Assembly (NCBI RefSeq): GCF_016107285.1
Contig: NZ_RCVQ01000007.1
Span: 1-64,000 of the forward strand
Direction of reading: 5' to 3'
Source of the DNA: Roseomonas sp. KE0001
GTDB taxonomy: Bacteria; Pseudomonadota; Alphaproteobacteria; Acetobacterales; Acetobacteraceae
Length of the DNA: 64,000 nucleotides
Below the pieces are notes generated by a model that saw nothing but the letters and a program-made list of their open reading frames with translations, ran no database searches and had not been told where the DNA came from. How positions within the stretch are numbered: position 1 is the stretch's first letter; each line of letters starts with the position of its first letter. The translations under genes and the position numbers were made by a program. Shown piece by piece: positions 9,076 to 17,887 of the stretch.

Positions 9076-11406
9076 TCACCCCGGCTGGTGGGCGCCCTCC
9101 CCCGCCTCGTTCCCCACCTCCGGCTCGGGCCAGAGGCCACGCGCCGGCAGCATCACGGTCGGGCGCGGCGGGGTGAGCGCGATGCCCGCCTCGTCGAAGC
9201 GCTGCTTGAGCCGCAGGTTGAAGGCACGGCCGACACCCCATTGCTGCAGCGCCCGCGTCCGCAGCCCGCCCATGATGGTGACGCCCTCGGGCGTGAACTG
9301 ATCGACGCCCCAGATCTGCAGGCCGGTCATCATGTTGTCGCGGAAGTCGGGATCCTGCCGCATCTCCTCGCCGACCTCGTTCATGATCTCCATCACCTTG
9401 TTCAGGTCGGAGTCGTAGCCGACCACCACCTTCACCGTGTAGACGCCGAAGCCGCGCGAGCGGTTCTTCAGCGCCTTGATCTGGCTGAAGGGAATGGTGT
9501 GCAGGGCGCCGTCGCCATCGCGGATGCGGACGGTGCGGATGGTGACGCTCTCCACCGTGCCGGCGCGGTCGCCGGTATCGATGGTGTCGCCGATGGCGAT
9601 GGTGTCCTCGATCAGCATGAACAGGCCCGTGATCACGTCCTGCACCAGCTGTTGCGAGCCGAAGGAGATGGCGAGGCCGATGACGCCGGCACCGGCCAGC
9701 AGCGGCGCGACATTGATGCCGAGATTGCTCATCACCGCGATCACGGTCAGCACGCAGAGCACGACGAAGGCGAAGTTGCGCATCATCGGCAACAGGGTGC
9801 GGGCCCGCGTGCTGTGATCCCAGCCGCGGCTGCCCTCCTTGGGCGCCAGCGCGTGCTCCACCGCCGTGTCCACCGCCACCCAGACGACCCAGCCGATGGC
9901 GACGGCGACCAGGATGGAGGCGATGGGCCGCAGGATGGCCAGGCCGATGCCGGCGCTGGCCCAGGCGACGATGTCGAAGTCCCACAGCCGCAGGCAGAAC
10001 ACCAGGATGGCGATGGCGGCGACGAAGCGCAGCGCCTGGCGGATCAGGCCCAGGTAGCGCCACTGCAACTGCCGCGCCAGGCTGCCGCTCGCCTGCTGGC
10101 GCCCTTCCAGGAACCGCTTCAGCAACCCGTTCATGGTGAAGGTGACCACCAGGATCAGCACGATCACCCCGATGGTCAGGAGGGCGCGCCCCAGGAAGAA
10201 GCCATGGCCGAGGCCGAGGAAACGGGAGAACACATGGCCGAGGATCAGGGCGAAGCCGAGCAGGTGCCAGTTGCTGGCCAGTTGCCCGCCGACGGAGCGC
10301 AACGCGCTGCGTGGCTCCTCCGACCCGGTATGCCGTCCCGCCAGCAGGCGGCGCACGCCACCACGCCGGCGCAGGATGAAGAGGAAGGCCACGACGGCCA
10401 GCGCCAGATCCACCGCTCCGCCCGCCAGCATGGCCACATCCGGCCCGATGATCCAGCGCAGCTCCGCCTCTTGGAGGGAGGTGCTCGCCACCGCCAGGGC
10501 GGACAGCGCCACCAGCCAGGGCAGGATGCGGCGGCGGGCATAGCGCACCGTGCTCCAGCCCCGGATCGGGCCCAGCAGGTAGAGCAGCGGGAAGCCCAGG
10601 CGCCACGTCAGCGCGCCCACCAGGAAGGGCATGGCGATGGTGAGGAACAGGCGCGTCTCCTCCCAGCCGCGCGGCCAGAGCACTGGCCAGGCGAAGATCA
10701 GCAGTGTCGCCGGCAGCAGGGGCAGCAGCCGCCGCGCCGCCTCCAGCCCGGCCGTGCGCCAGAGCGCCGCGCGGCCGGAGGCGCGGAAGCGTTCGGCATC
10801 CGGGCGGGGACGCAGCCAGGGCAAGGCGGAGATGCCGTAGAGAAGAGCGGCGGCGACACCCCAGCCGAGCCCCGCCCAGGCCAGGAAGGCCCAGAGGTCG
10901 CCGTCCTCCCAGGCATCCTGGAAGCGGCTGCGGATCTGGCTGCCGGCGGCGTTCAGCCGGAAGATCAGGCTGCCGCTGTTCAGCTGGTCCCGCACCGTGT
11001 CCCCGACATTGTTCAGCCCCACCGCCACGGCGCCGAGCAGGCCCGAATCCGGCGGCGGCGAACCTGCTTCGGCGGCGGGAGCGGCGGGCTCGCCCCCCGG
11101 CGCTGCCCCCGGCGCGTCGCCCGCCGACGGCGCGGCCGAACGGGCGGCCAGGCTGGTCCGCAGCTCCTCGAGCTGGCGGACGAAGGCGGCGCGCTCCTGA
11201 TCGCTGCGCAGCGTGGCCAGGATGCCGTCCAGCGCCGCCACCGGGTCCGCCACCGGGTCCGCCACTGGGTCCGCCGGCGTCTCCGCCGGGCTTTGCGGGG
11301 CAGCCGGCGCCGCGCCCTGAGCCAGGGCGGCCGGTGGAAGCAGCGTCGGCGGAAGCAGGGCCAGCAGAAGGGCCAGCAGAAGGGAGAGGCGGATGATGCG
11401 AGGCAC
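9076..11406 (-). CDS. large mechanosensitive channel protein, MscS family
   Basis: This encodes about 776 residues from GTG 11406, preceded by GAAGGA. A signal peptide (IIRLSLLLALLLALL, cleaved near ALAQG) leads into a periplasmic segment and then many membrane helices. The C-terminal MscS core contains the pore-lining helix (APLLAGAGVIGLAISFGSQQ) and the beta domain (AIGDTIDTGDRAGTVESVTI). Length and layout resemble the MscK/YbiO/YjeP class with extra N-terminal domains. The role is pressure release under osmotic downshift. The N-terminal part carries a three-copy DPVA repeat encoded by a 12-bp minisatellite (about 11237-11276). Confidence 0.9.
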   Translation of the reverse strand: MPRIIRLSLLLALLLALLPPTLLPPAALAQGAAPAAPQSPAETPADPVADPVADPVAALDGILATLRSDQERAAFVRQLEELRTSLAARSAAPSAGDAPGAAPGGEPAAPAAEAGSPPPDSGLLGAVAVGLNNVGDTVRDQLNSGSLIFRLNAAGSQIRSRFQDAWEDGDLWAFLAWAGLGWGVAAALLYGISALPWLRPRPDAERFRASGRAALWRTAGLEAARRLLPLLPATLLIFAWPVLWPRGWEETRLFLTIAMPFLVGALTWRLGFPLLYLLGPIRGWSTVRYARRRILPWLVALSALAVASTSLQEAELRWIIGPDVAMLAGGAVDLALAVVAFLFILRRRGGVRRLLAGRHTGSEEPRSALRSVGGQLASNWHLLGFALILGHVFSRFLGLGHGFFLGRALLTIGVIVLILVVTFTMNGLLKRFLEGRQQASGSLARQLQWRYLGLIRQALRFVAAIAILVFCLRLWDFDIVAWASAGIGLAILRPIASILVAVAIGWVVWVAVDTAVEHALAPKEGSRGWDHSTRARTLLPMMRNFAFVVLCVLTVIAVMSNLGINVAPLLAGAGVIGLAISFGSQQLVQDVITGLFMLIEDTIAIGDTIDTGDRAGTVESVTIRTVRIRDGDGALHTIPFSQIKALKNRSRGFGVYTVKVVVGYDSDLNKVMEIMNEVGEEMRQDPDFRDNMMTGLQIWGVDQFTPEGVTIMGGLRTRALQQWGVGRAFNLRLKQRFDEAGIALTPPRPTVMLPARGLWPEPEVGNEAGEGAHQPG

Positions 11407-11792
11407 TGTCGGTCCTTCGGCGAAGAGCGGCGGCCAGTGGCAGCCGGAAGGATAAGGACGCCCGATCCGGCATCCGGGTTGCCCGCCGGGGCGGCGGGCC
11501 ACTCACCCGGCGGACGAGCCGCCCGCCGGTGGGCGGAATGTCGGGGAAGTACCGGACGATGGCAAGCGGGAGCCCGGCCGCCCCGATACGCCATCAGGGC
11601 GCGCCATCAGGGCGCGCCATCAGAAGGCATGCCGATGCGCGGCATCAGGGGGAACCCCGTTCCTCGGCCAGGCGACAGCCTCGGCCGAACCGCAGCCGCC
11701 GCCGGATCCCGTCACCCCGCCGGAGCGGGAAACCCCGTCCGGAGGCCGCCAAAGGAACTGACCGCGCGCGTCGGTCGTGGCAGGCTGCCGGC
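11407..11792. other. 386-bp intergenic region upstream of eutB
   Basis: I see no convincing gene. The region holds the promoter space for the leftward mscS-type gene and the rightward eutBC, plus a 13-bp tandem repeat (11589-11627). I saw no cobalamin-riboswitch-like structure by eye, though EutBC is a B12 enzyme. Confidence 0.5.
11589..11627. repeat. 13-bp tandem repeat, about 2.7 copies
   Basis: The unit CGCCATCAGGGCG starts at 11589 and 11602, and a diverged third copy (CGCCATCAGAAGG) starts at 11615. A related GGCATCAGGGG follows near 11643. It lies in the noncoding gap upstream of eutB; no function is evident. Confidence 0.8.
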
Positions 11793-13187
11793 ATGACCAG
11801 CCGCACCAGCCTGGCCGGTGGCGAGCGCCACCGCTTCGAGGATCTCAGGGCCCTGCTTGCCGCCGCCTCGCCGCGCCGCTCCGGGGACGAGCTGGCCGGG
11901 CTGGCGGCGGACAGCGATGCCCGCCGCGTCGCAGCCCGCATGGCGCTGGCCGACCTCCCGCTCGCCGTCTTCCTCAAAGAGGCCCTGGTGCCTTACGAGG
12001 CCGATGAGGTGACCCGGCTGATCCTCGACCGGCACGATGCCGCGGCCTTCGCCCCGGTCCGCGCCATGACGGTCGGCGGCTTCCGCGACTGGCTGCTCTC
12101 GCACGCTGCCGATGGCGCCGCCCTGGCCGCCCTGGCGCCGGGGCTGACGCCCGAGATGGTGGCCGCCGCCAGCAAGCTGATGCGCAACCAGGATCTGATG
12201 GCGGTGGCGCGGAAATGCCGCGTGGTCAGCGCCTTCCGCACCACCCTCGGCCTGCCCGGACGGCTAGCCAGCCGGCTGCAGCCGAACCACCCGACCGACG
12301 ACCCGCGCGGCATCGCGGCGGCCGTGCTGGACGGGCTGCTGCTCGGCAGCGGCGACGCGGTGATCGGCATCAACCCGGCCACCGACAACCTGCCCAACTG
12401 CATGCGCCTGCTGGACATGCTCGATGAACTGCGCCAGCGCCACGCGATCCCGACCCAGAGCTGCGTGCTGACCCATGTGACCAGCGCCATCGAGATCATG
12501 CGGCGGGGCGCGCCGGTGGATCTGGTCTTTCAGTCGGTCGCCGGGACCGAGGCGGCGAATGCCGGCTTCGGCGTCAATCTCGCCGTGCTGCGGGAGGCGC
12601 ATGAGGCGGCGCTGGCGCTGGGGCGCGGCACGCTGGGCGACAACGTCATGTATTTCGAGACCGGCCAGGGCGCCGCCCTTTCGGCCGGAGCGCATCACGG
12701 CCTCGACCAGCAGACCGCGGAGGCGCGCGCCTATGCCGTGGCGCGGGAGTTCCGCCCCCTGCTCGTCAACACCGTGGTCGGCTTCATCGGCCCGGAATAT
12801 CTCTATGACGGCAAGCAGATCATCCGCGCCGGGCTCGAGGACCACTTCTGCGGCAAGCTGCTCGGCCTGCCGATGGGGGTGGACGCCTGCTACACCAACC
12901 ACGCCGAGGCCGACCAGGACGACATGGACCAGCTGATGACGCTGCTCGGCGTGGCCGGCGTGAACTTCCTCATCGCCGTGCCCGGCGCCGACGACATCAT
13001 GCTGAACTACCAGAGCCTCGCCTTCCATGACGTGCTGGCGCTGCGCGATCTGCTCGGCCTCCGTCCCGCCCCGGAATTCGAGGCCTGGCTGGAGCGGATG
13101 GGCATGCTGACGCCCGAAGGCCGGCTGCGCGCCCTGGCGCCCGACACCGCCCCCCTGGCTCGCCTGGCCGCCGAGGCCGGCGCGTGA
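11793..13187 (+). CDS. eutB: ethanolamine ammonia-lyase, large subunit
   Basis: This 464-residue catalytic subunit of the adenosylcobalamin-dependent lyase converts ethanolamine to acetaldehyde and ammonia. ATG 11793 gives the usual family length. Characteristic segments include LMRNQDLMAVARKCRV, the DAVIGINPATDN stretch, and YFETGQGAALSAGAHHG followed by the barrel strand VNTVVGFIGPEYLYDG. The stop overlaps the eutC start by 4 bp (GTGA). No reactivating factor EutA or microcompartment genes lie alongside, so this is the minimal eutBC arrangement of many alphaproteobacteria. Confidence 0.95.
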   Translation: MTSRTSLAGGERHRFEDLRALLAAASPRRSGDELAGLAADSDARRVAARMALADLPLAVFLKEALVPYEADEVTRLILDRHDAAAFAPVRAMTVGGFRDWLLSHAADGAALAALAPGLTPEMVAAASKLMRNQDLMAVARKCRVVSAFRTTLGLPGRLASRLQPNHPTDDPRGIAAAVLDGLLLGSGDAVIGINPATDNLPNCMRLLDMLDELRQRHAIPTQSCVLTHVTSAIEIMRRGAPVDLVFQSVAGTEAANAGFGVNLAVLREAHEAALALGRGTLGDNVMYFETGQGAALSAGAHHGLDQQTAEARAYAVAREFRPLLVNTVVGFIGPEYLYDGKQIIRAGLEDHFCGKLLGLPMGVDACYTNHAEADQDDMDQLMTLLGVAGVNFLIAVPGADDIMLNYQSLAFHDVLALRDLLGLRPAPEFEAWLERMGMLTPEGRLRALAPDTAPLARLAAEAGA

Positions 13188-13945
13188 GCGACGGGTGGGA
13201 GCGCCTGCGCCGCGCCACCCGCGCCCGGATCGGCCTCGGCCGCAGTGGCGAGGCGGTGGCCATCCGCGACGTCCTGGCCTTCCAGATGGCCCACGCCCAG
13301 GCGCGCGACGCCGTGCACGCGGCCCTCGACCCCGGCGCCCTGTCCGAGGCGCTGTCCGACGACCCCGGGCCCGGCGTGCCCCTCCTCCTGCACAGCGCCG
13401 CGCCGGACCGCGGCACCTATCTGCGCCGGCCGGATCTCGGCCGCAGGCTGGCGGCGGAGAGCGCCGCGGCCATTCCCCGGGGTGAGTGGGACATCGCCTT
13501 CATCATCGGGGACGGGCTTTCCGCCACGGCGGTGCAGCGGCATGCCGCGCCGGTCCTCCAAGCGGCGCGGCGGCGCCTGCACGGCCTGCGCCTGGCGCCG
13601 CCAGTGATCGCCCTGCAGGCGCGGGTGGCGCTGGGCGACGAGATCGGCGCCCGGCTCGGGGCGCGGCTCGCCGTCATGCTGATCGGCGAGCGTCCCGGCC
13701 TCAGCGTGGCCGACAGCCTCGGCGCCTATCTCACCTTCGGCCCCCGTCCGGGACGGGCCGATTCGGAGCGGAACTGTGTCTCGAACATCCACGGCGCCGG
13801 CGGGCTGAGCCACGCCGGCGCCGCCGACAGGATCGCCTGGCTGGCGCGGCAGGCGCTGACGCTGGGCCTGACCGGCGTGGCGTTGAAGGAGGACATGCAG
13901 CCCGCCCTGCCCGACGTCTCCGCCACGCTATCTCCGCCCGGCTGA
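13184..13945 (+). CDS. eutC: ethanolamine ammonia-lyase, small subunit
   Basis: This 253-residue small subunit helps bind adenosylcobalamin. It starts at GTG 13184, overlapping the eutB stop. Family landmarks are IRDVLAFQMAHAQARDAVH near the N-terminus, DIAFIIGDGLSATAVQRHA, and the C-terminal RPGRADSERNCVSNIH. The stop codon lies in the first copy of a 15-bp direct repeat (13934-13948 and 13951-13965) whose second copy contributes to the stop of the convergent gene. Confidence 0.95.
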   Translation: MSDGWERLRRATRARIGLGRSGEAVAIRDVLAFQMAHAQARDAVHAALDPGALSEALSDDPGPGVPLLLHSAAPDRGTYLRRPDLGRRLAAESAAAIPRGEWDIAFIIGDGLSATAVQRHAAPVLQAARRRLHGLRLAPPVIALQARVALGDEIGARLGARLAVMLIGERPGLSVADSLGAYLTFGPRPGRADSERNCVSNIHGAGGLSHAGAADRIAWLARQALTLGLTGVALKEDMQPALPDVSATLSPPG

Positions 13946-13965
13946 ATCCCCCGCCCGGCTGAATC
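13934..13965. repeat. 15-bp direct duplication at two convergent stop codons
   Basis: CCGCCCGGCTGAATC occurs at 13934-13948 and 13951-13965, a 17-bp period. The first copy carries the eutC TGA; the second lies at the stop of the leftward DUF2272 gene. It looks like a small local duplication. Confidence 0.8.
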
Positions 13966-14794
13966 AGGGCATCCGGTCGAGCCGGTTCTCGAAGACCAGG
14001 AAGAAGGGAGGCTTGTCGAAAGGCGGTGGCAGGACATGGCCCCGCGAATCGGCCGGGAAGCGCCGCAGCACCGTGGCATCCAGCACATTGCCGCCGACCG
14101 CCTGCACCAGCCCGCCGCCGGCGGCCACCACGATGTCGCAATGCAGGGGGCGGAACTGCCCGGCCTCGGCCAGCCGGTCCTGCCAGTGCAGCAGCGGCAG
14201 GCGCGACCGGTCGGCGCAGAGGAGATCGCCGGGCGCGGGGGCGTAGCCGGCCGGGTCGTGCGGCAGGAAGGCCGCCCCGGAGGGGTTCCAGGCGGCCTCC
14301 GACAGCAGCCGGTCGATGTACCAGGCATGGGCCGCGGCCGCCGGGAAGACCGAGGGCGGCACGCCGGCCCGCTGCAGGACCGCGCTGACGAAGGCCGCCG
14401 ACCAGGCGGGATAGGCCCAGAGGGAGATGGAGGGCTGCGGCGGCGGAGCGCCCGGCGGCGTCGCCTCCAGCAGCGCCAGCATCATCGAATCATGCGTATT
14501 GCGCAGCCGGCTGGCGACCGCCGGCCCCTCGGGCGTGGACGACCAGTAATCGAGGATGCGCGTGTAGTTGTCGGGATCGGCCGGCTGCGGCAGCGCCTCC
14601 GGCCAGCCATCCACGACGAGCTCGCCCCAGGCCCGCCATTCGGTGAGGGCAGCCCGGACGAGGCGCCCTCGCCAGGGTGACAGGGCTTCCGTCGCCTCCG
14701 GCTCCGGGAGCGGGCGAACGGGAGCCGAGCAGGCGGCGCAGGCCAGGAGGAGAAGGGCGATCAAGCCGGTTACGCACCGGCGGCCTTGAGGCAT
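13964..14794 (-). CDS. DUF2272 lipoprotein
   Basis: This 276-residue predicted lipoprotein has an N-terminal hydrophobic stretch (GLIALLLLACAAC) giving a lipobox. The body matches what I know of DUF2272 proteins: EALSPWRGRLVRAALTEW, the YPAWSAAFVSAVLQRAG core, AWYIDRLL and the PGDLLCADRS segment followed by HCDIVVAAGGG. The conserved Cys and His could form a papain-like or NlpC-like site, but that is inference only. It is convergent with eutC and probably monocistronic. Confidence 0.75.
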   Translation of the reverse strand: MPQGRRCVTGLIALLLLACAACSAPVRPLPEPEATEALSPWRGRLVRAALTEWRAWGELVVDGWPEALPQPADPDNYTRILDYWSSTPEGPAVASRLRNTHDSMMLALLEATPPGAPPPQPSISLWAYPAWSAAFVSAVLQRAGVPPSVFPAAAAHAWYIDRLLSEAAWNPSGAAFLPHDPAGYAPAPGDLLCADRSRLPLLHWQDRLAEAGQFRPLHCDIVVAAGGGLVQAVGGNVLDATVLRRFPADSRGHVLPPPFDKPPFFLVFENRLDRMP

Positions 14795-14888
14795 TCCTGT
14801 CGTTCCCGAACGCGGTTGCGGGCAGGAAACGCCGTGAAGCGTCCAAGGTCACGTCAGGATATGCAAGCGTCAGCCGGGCAGGCGCCGG

Positions 14889-15551
14889 TCAGATGGCGAC
14901 GCGCTTCAGGGTCGCACCCTTGGTCACGCCCTGCTCGGACGGCGGCCTGCTGAACTCCTGCGCCCGCACGACCGGCGGCAGCTCGGGGGCCTGGACAGGC
15001 GCCGACGGGCGACGCCACAGGCGGACGACCTTGTAGGCCAGGAAGCAGACGACGAGGGCACCGATGCCCATCAGCGCGTAGCTGGTGTACTCCTCGCCCA
15101 GCCAGGCCACGGCATACCAGCCGGCGGCGACGAAGGAGCCGGCCCAGAGGCCGGCGGCGATGAAGTTCAGGATGGCGAATCGGCTGTGCTTCATGCCGGC
15201 GATGCCACAGGCGGCCGAGGCCACGTTGCGCACGCCATAGACGAAGCGGAAGGTCAGGACGAACAGCGTGCCGTAGCGTTCCAGGAAGCGCAGGGCCTTG
15301 GCGACCTTGCGCTCCGCCGCGGGCAGCTTGCGCAGGGCCCGCACGCCATAGCGTTGACCCAGGGTGAACCAGAGCTGATCGCCCAGGAAGGAGCCGATCC
15401 AGACCGAGATCATGAGGAACCAGGGGTTGATCAGTCCGGTCGCCTGACCGGCGGCGGCGGCGAGCAGGACGAAGGTCTCGCCCTCGAAAAACGCCCATGC
15501 CGCCGCGGCCAGATAGGCCAGCAAGCCCCAATCGGCCCAGAACTCTGCCAC
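14889..15551 (-). CDS. DedA-family membrane protein
   Basis: This encodes about 220 residues from GTG 15551, chosen because GGGGAGG lies five bases upstream; an in-frame GTG at 15569 would put that strong Shine-Dalgarno inside the gene. The DedA/SNARE-associated core is present: FFEGETFVLLAAAAGQATG near the N-terminus, WIGSFLGDQLWFTLGQRYG, then RYGTLFVLTFRFVYGVRNVASAACGIAGM. Several membrane helices follow. DedA proteins act in membrane homeostasis as probable lipid or ion transporters. The specific substrate is unknown. Confidence 0.88.
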   Translation of the reverse strand: MAEFWADWGLLAYLAAAAWAFFEGETFVLLAAAAGQATGLINPWFLMISVWIGSFLGDQLWFTLGQRYGVRALRKLPAAERKVAKALRFLERYGTLFVLTFRFVYGVRNVASAACGIAGMKHSRFAILNFIAAGLWAGSFVAAGWYAVAWLGEEYTSYALMGIGALVVCFLAYKVVRLWRRPSAPVQAPELPPVVRAQEFSRPPSEQGVTKGATLKRVAI

Positions 15552-15720
15552 GCAGTCCTCCCCAGTCACGGCAATGAGAGACGATGAGGGAGAACGAGCC
15601 TGAAAGGGAATAGGTATCGGCGACCGGCAGTAAAAAAAATCGCGCCGCGTGGCGGAAAATCAGCCAAGTCCAGGGCTGCGGCCGGCGCCCCATGGAAGCG
15701 CCGGACCGCGAGGTCGTGGC

Positions 15721-17301
15721 TCAGCCGAAGAAGTAGTCCGAGGCGGACAGGCCGGTGACGCCCTTCAGCGTGACATGGGATTCCCATCCGTTGCCATCGG
15801 AGATCGTCGCCACCCCACCGGAGAAGGACAGCCTGGCGTCGCCGGAGAAGCCGCTGAGCTGCAGCTTGTCGGTGCCGCGCGCGAAATCCGTGATGGTGTC
15901 GTGGCCGGCGCCCTTGGCGATGACGAAGATATCCGCCCCCCGCCCGCCGGTGAGCACATCGTTGCCGCCACGCCCGTCCAGGACGTTGCTGCCGTCGTTG
16001 CCGATGATGATATTGGCCAGGCCGTTGCCATAGCCCTTGGAGTTGCCGTAGCCGGTGAAGGTGAGGTTCTCCACCTGGTCCGGCAGGGTGTAGCTGTGCA
16101 GCCAGGTCTTCACCGTATCGGTGCCCTGCCCGGCATATTCGACGACGCGGTCGCTGGCTGTGTTGACGATGAAGGTGTCATCGCCCTTGCCGCCATACAT
16201 GGTGGCGTTGCTGCGGGCCGAGAACTGCTCGTTGGCGTCGCTGCCCCAGAGGCTGACCCCGGCATGATTGCCCCAGACCACCTTGCTGGGCGCATCGGAG
16301 GCCTCCGCGGTGGTCACGGCGGGCTGCGACGGCGTGGTCGGCGGCGTTACCACCGGCGATCCGCCGGAATTCCCGCCAGAAGAACCATTGCCAGAGGAAC
16401 CATTGCCCGAGGAACCATTGCCCGAGGAACCGCCGGTCGATCCGCCGACCTCCGGCGCGCCCGAGCCGCCGCCACCGAAGGCGGCCTTGTAGGCGGCGCC
16501 GGTCCGGGGCTCGGTGCCGTCGGAGATCTTGCCCGGGAAGGCGTCGTTGGAATCCCAGTAGGTCTGGTAGACGACGTCGTGGCTCTCGAACCAGTCCTGC
16601 ACCAGCTTGATGTAGGGCGCGGCGGTGTCGGTCTTGACGCCCCATTCCGAATAGGCGGTGGGCTTGCCATGCGCGTCGGCGAAGTTCTCGAGCCACTTCA
16701 GCCCGTACTTCAGGTCGCGCACCGTCTCGAAGGCCTTGACCGGATCGTTGCCGGTGTATTCGGGCTTCCAGTAGAAATCCATGCCGATGATGTCGACATA
16801 GTCGTCACCCGGATAGGCCTTGGCCGGGTCGATCCCGCCGGACGCCTCATTGACGTTCCACTCGAACTTGAAGCGGTCGGAGACCGAGCGGAAGGCCTCG
16901 ACGAACTCGCGGAAGGCGCCGATGAAGGCCTGCTCCTTGCCGATGGCATTCCAGTAGAACCAGTTTCCGTTGAATTCCCAGCCGGTGCGGACATAGATGT
17001 CGTCGCTACCGGGCGTGCCGTTCACCAGCGTCTGCGCCACCGTGCGGTAGTACTGGTTGTAGTCGCCATTCGCGGCGGAATAGAGGTTGGCGTCCCGCGT
17101 GATCAGCGGCACCGACCAGAAGAGGTCGCGCCCCGTCGGCTTCCAGAGGTCGTTGACCATCCACTTGGCGCTGCTGACGAAGTCGTTCCAGTTGGCGAAG
17201 CCGACGACGGCATGGATGCCGTCCACCTCGTGTCCCAGCCATTTCTCGAAGTTGGAGACCTGGTTTCTGTCATTGCCGACATACACGCCGAGAAGTGCCA
17301 T
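15721..17301 (-). CDS. secreted GH26-like glycosidase with RTX repeats
   Basis: This 526-residue protein has no Sec signal. Residues about 1-275 form a TIM-barrel glycosidase resembling GH26 beta-mannanases: the probable acid/base is Glu109 in VRTGWEFNGNWFYW and the probable nucleophile is Glu219 in TAYSEWGVK. A Gly/Ser linker with exact NGSSG repeats (about 294-309, encoded by a 15-bp minisatellite) leads to a C-terminal RTX domain (MYGGKGDDTFIV, LDGRGGNDVLTGGRGADIFV) ending in a hydrophobic tail. This layout indicates calcium-dependent export by a type I system, though no exporter genes are adjacent. A mannan-like or biofilm polysaccharide substrate is inferred. Confidence 0.8.
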   Translation of the reverse strand: MALLGVYVGNDRNQVSNFEKWLGHEVDGIHAVVGFANWNDFVSSAKWMVNDLWKPTGRDLFWSVPLITRDANLYSAANGDYNQYYRTVAQTLVNGTPGSDDIYVRTGWEFNGNWFYWNAIGKEQAFIGAFREFVEAFRSVSDRFKFEWNVNEASGGIDPAKAYPGDDYVDIIGMDFYWKPEYTGNDPVKAFETVRDLKYGLKWLENFADAHGKPTAYSEWGVKTDTAAPYIKLVQDWFESHDVVYQTYWDSNDAFPGKISDGTEPRTGAAYKAAFGGGGSGAPEVGGSTGGSSGNGSSGNGSSGNGSSGGNSGGSPVVTPPTTPSQPAVTTAEASDAPSKVVWGNHAGVSLWGSDANEQFSARSNATMYGGKGDDTFIVNTASDRVVEYAGQGTDTVKTWLHSYTLPDQVENLTFTGYGNSKGYGNGLANIIIGNDGSNVLDGRGGNDVLTGGRGADIFVIAKGAGHDTITDFARGTDKLQLSGFSGDARLSFSGGVATISDGNGWESHVTLKGVTGLSASDYFFG

Positions 17302-17604
17302 GGGGGCATCCTTTGGGCTGAGCGGTCCGATCCCGGAAGCTTCCCTGTGTTCACGGAAAGGCCGGTCGTCGCGCGGAGTGTCCAGAGGGATGACGCCGGG
17401 CCGGAACAGCCCCGCGCCGCTCGGTCACGGCCAGGCACGGGCCGATGCGTCCCGGCGTATCGGGAGCGTCGCGCCTCTCGCCAGGCCATGGCCTGAACCG
17501 AAGGTGTGCGCCAGGGCTGGGCGCGCGATGGCGCGGCAGTGTCCTCTGCGCTCACGGCATGCTTGGCGTCACCCTCCCAGAAGGGATGGCCTTCACCAGG
17601 CATT

Positions 17605-17624
17605 TAGTTACGATATAGTAACTA
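17605..17624. promoter_or_regulatory. 20-bp inverted repeat upstream of the GH26-RTX gene
   Basis: TAGTTAC (17605-17611) and GTAACTA (17618-17624) are perfect 7-bp inverted arms around GATATA. The 20-bp size and dyad form suit a dimeric regulator, for example a LuxR-type box. It sits about 300 bp upstream of the glycosidase start. No regulator is adjacent. Confidence 0.45.
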
Positions 17625-17850
17625 TTGATTTGGCATGCGGCGCCGAGGGGGATCTGAATGTCTCTTCCGCAGAATGCCTTCCGCCAGGACTGATCCGGAT
17701 GACGACCACCCGCCGGCGCGGCGCGATCTTCTCCTCAGCAGCAGCTCGAGAAAATATGCCGGCCCTTCTGGCCTTTGCCGTGCTCCCTGTGACAGAGTTC
17801 ACTCACGATTGAGCGATCTTCGAATGTTTGTGTAAGCACCCTCGTAACGT

Positions 17851-17887
17851 ATTGCAACCTGAAATTTGTCGAGACCCAGGTTGCGAT
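17851..17887. repeat. 11-bp inverted repeat (hairpin)
   Basis: ATTGCAACCTG (17851-17861) pairs with CAGGTTGCGAT (17877-17887) with a single T-G wobble, leaving a 15-nt loop. It could be an RNA hairpin or an operator. It is not followed by a T-run, so a simple terminator is unlikely. Confidence 0.5.

Noticed and set aside
9088-11796. 902-codon open frame on the plus strand
   Set aside because: It is antisense to the MscS-family gene and has a biased Gln/His/Asp composition with no recognisable domain.
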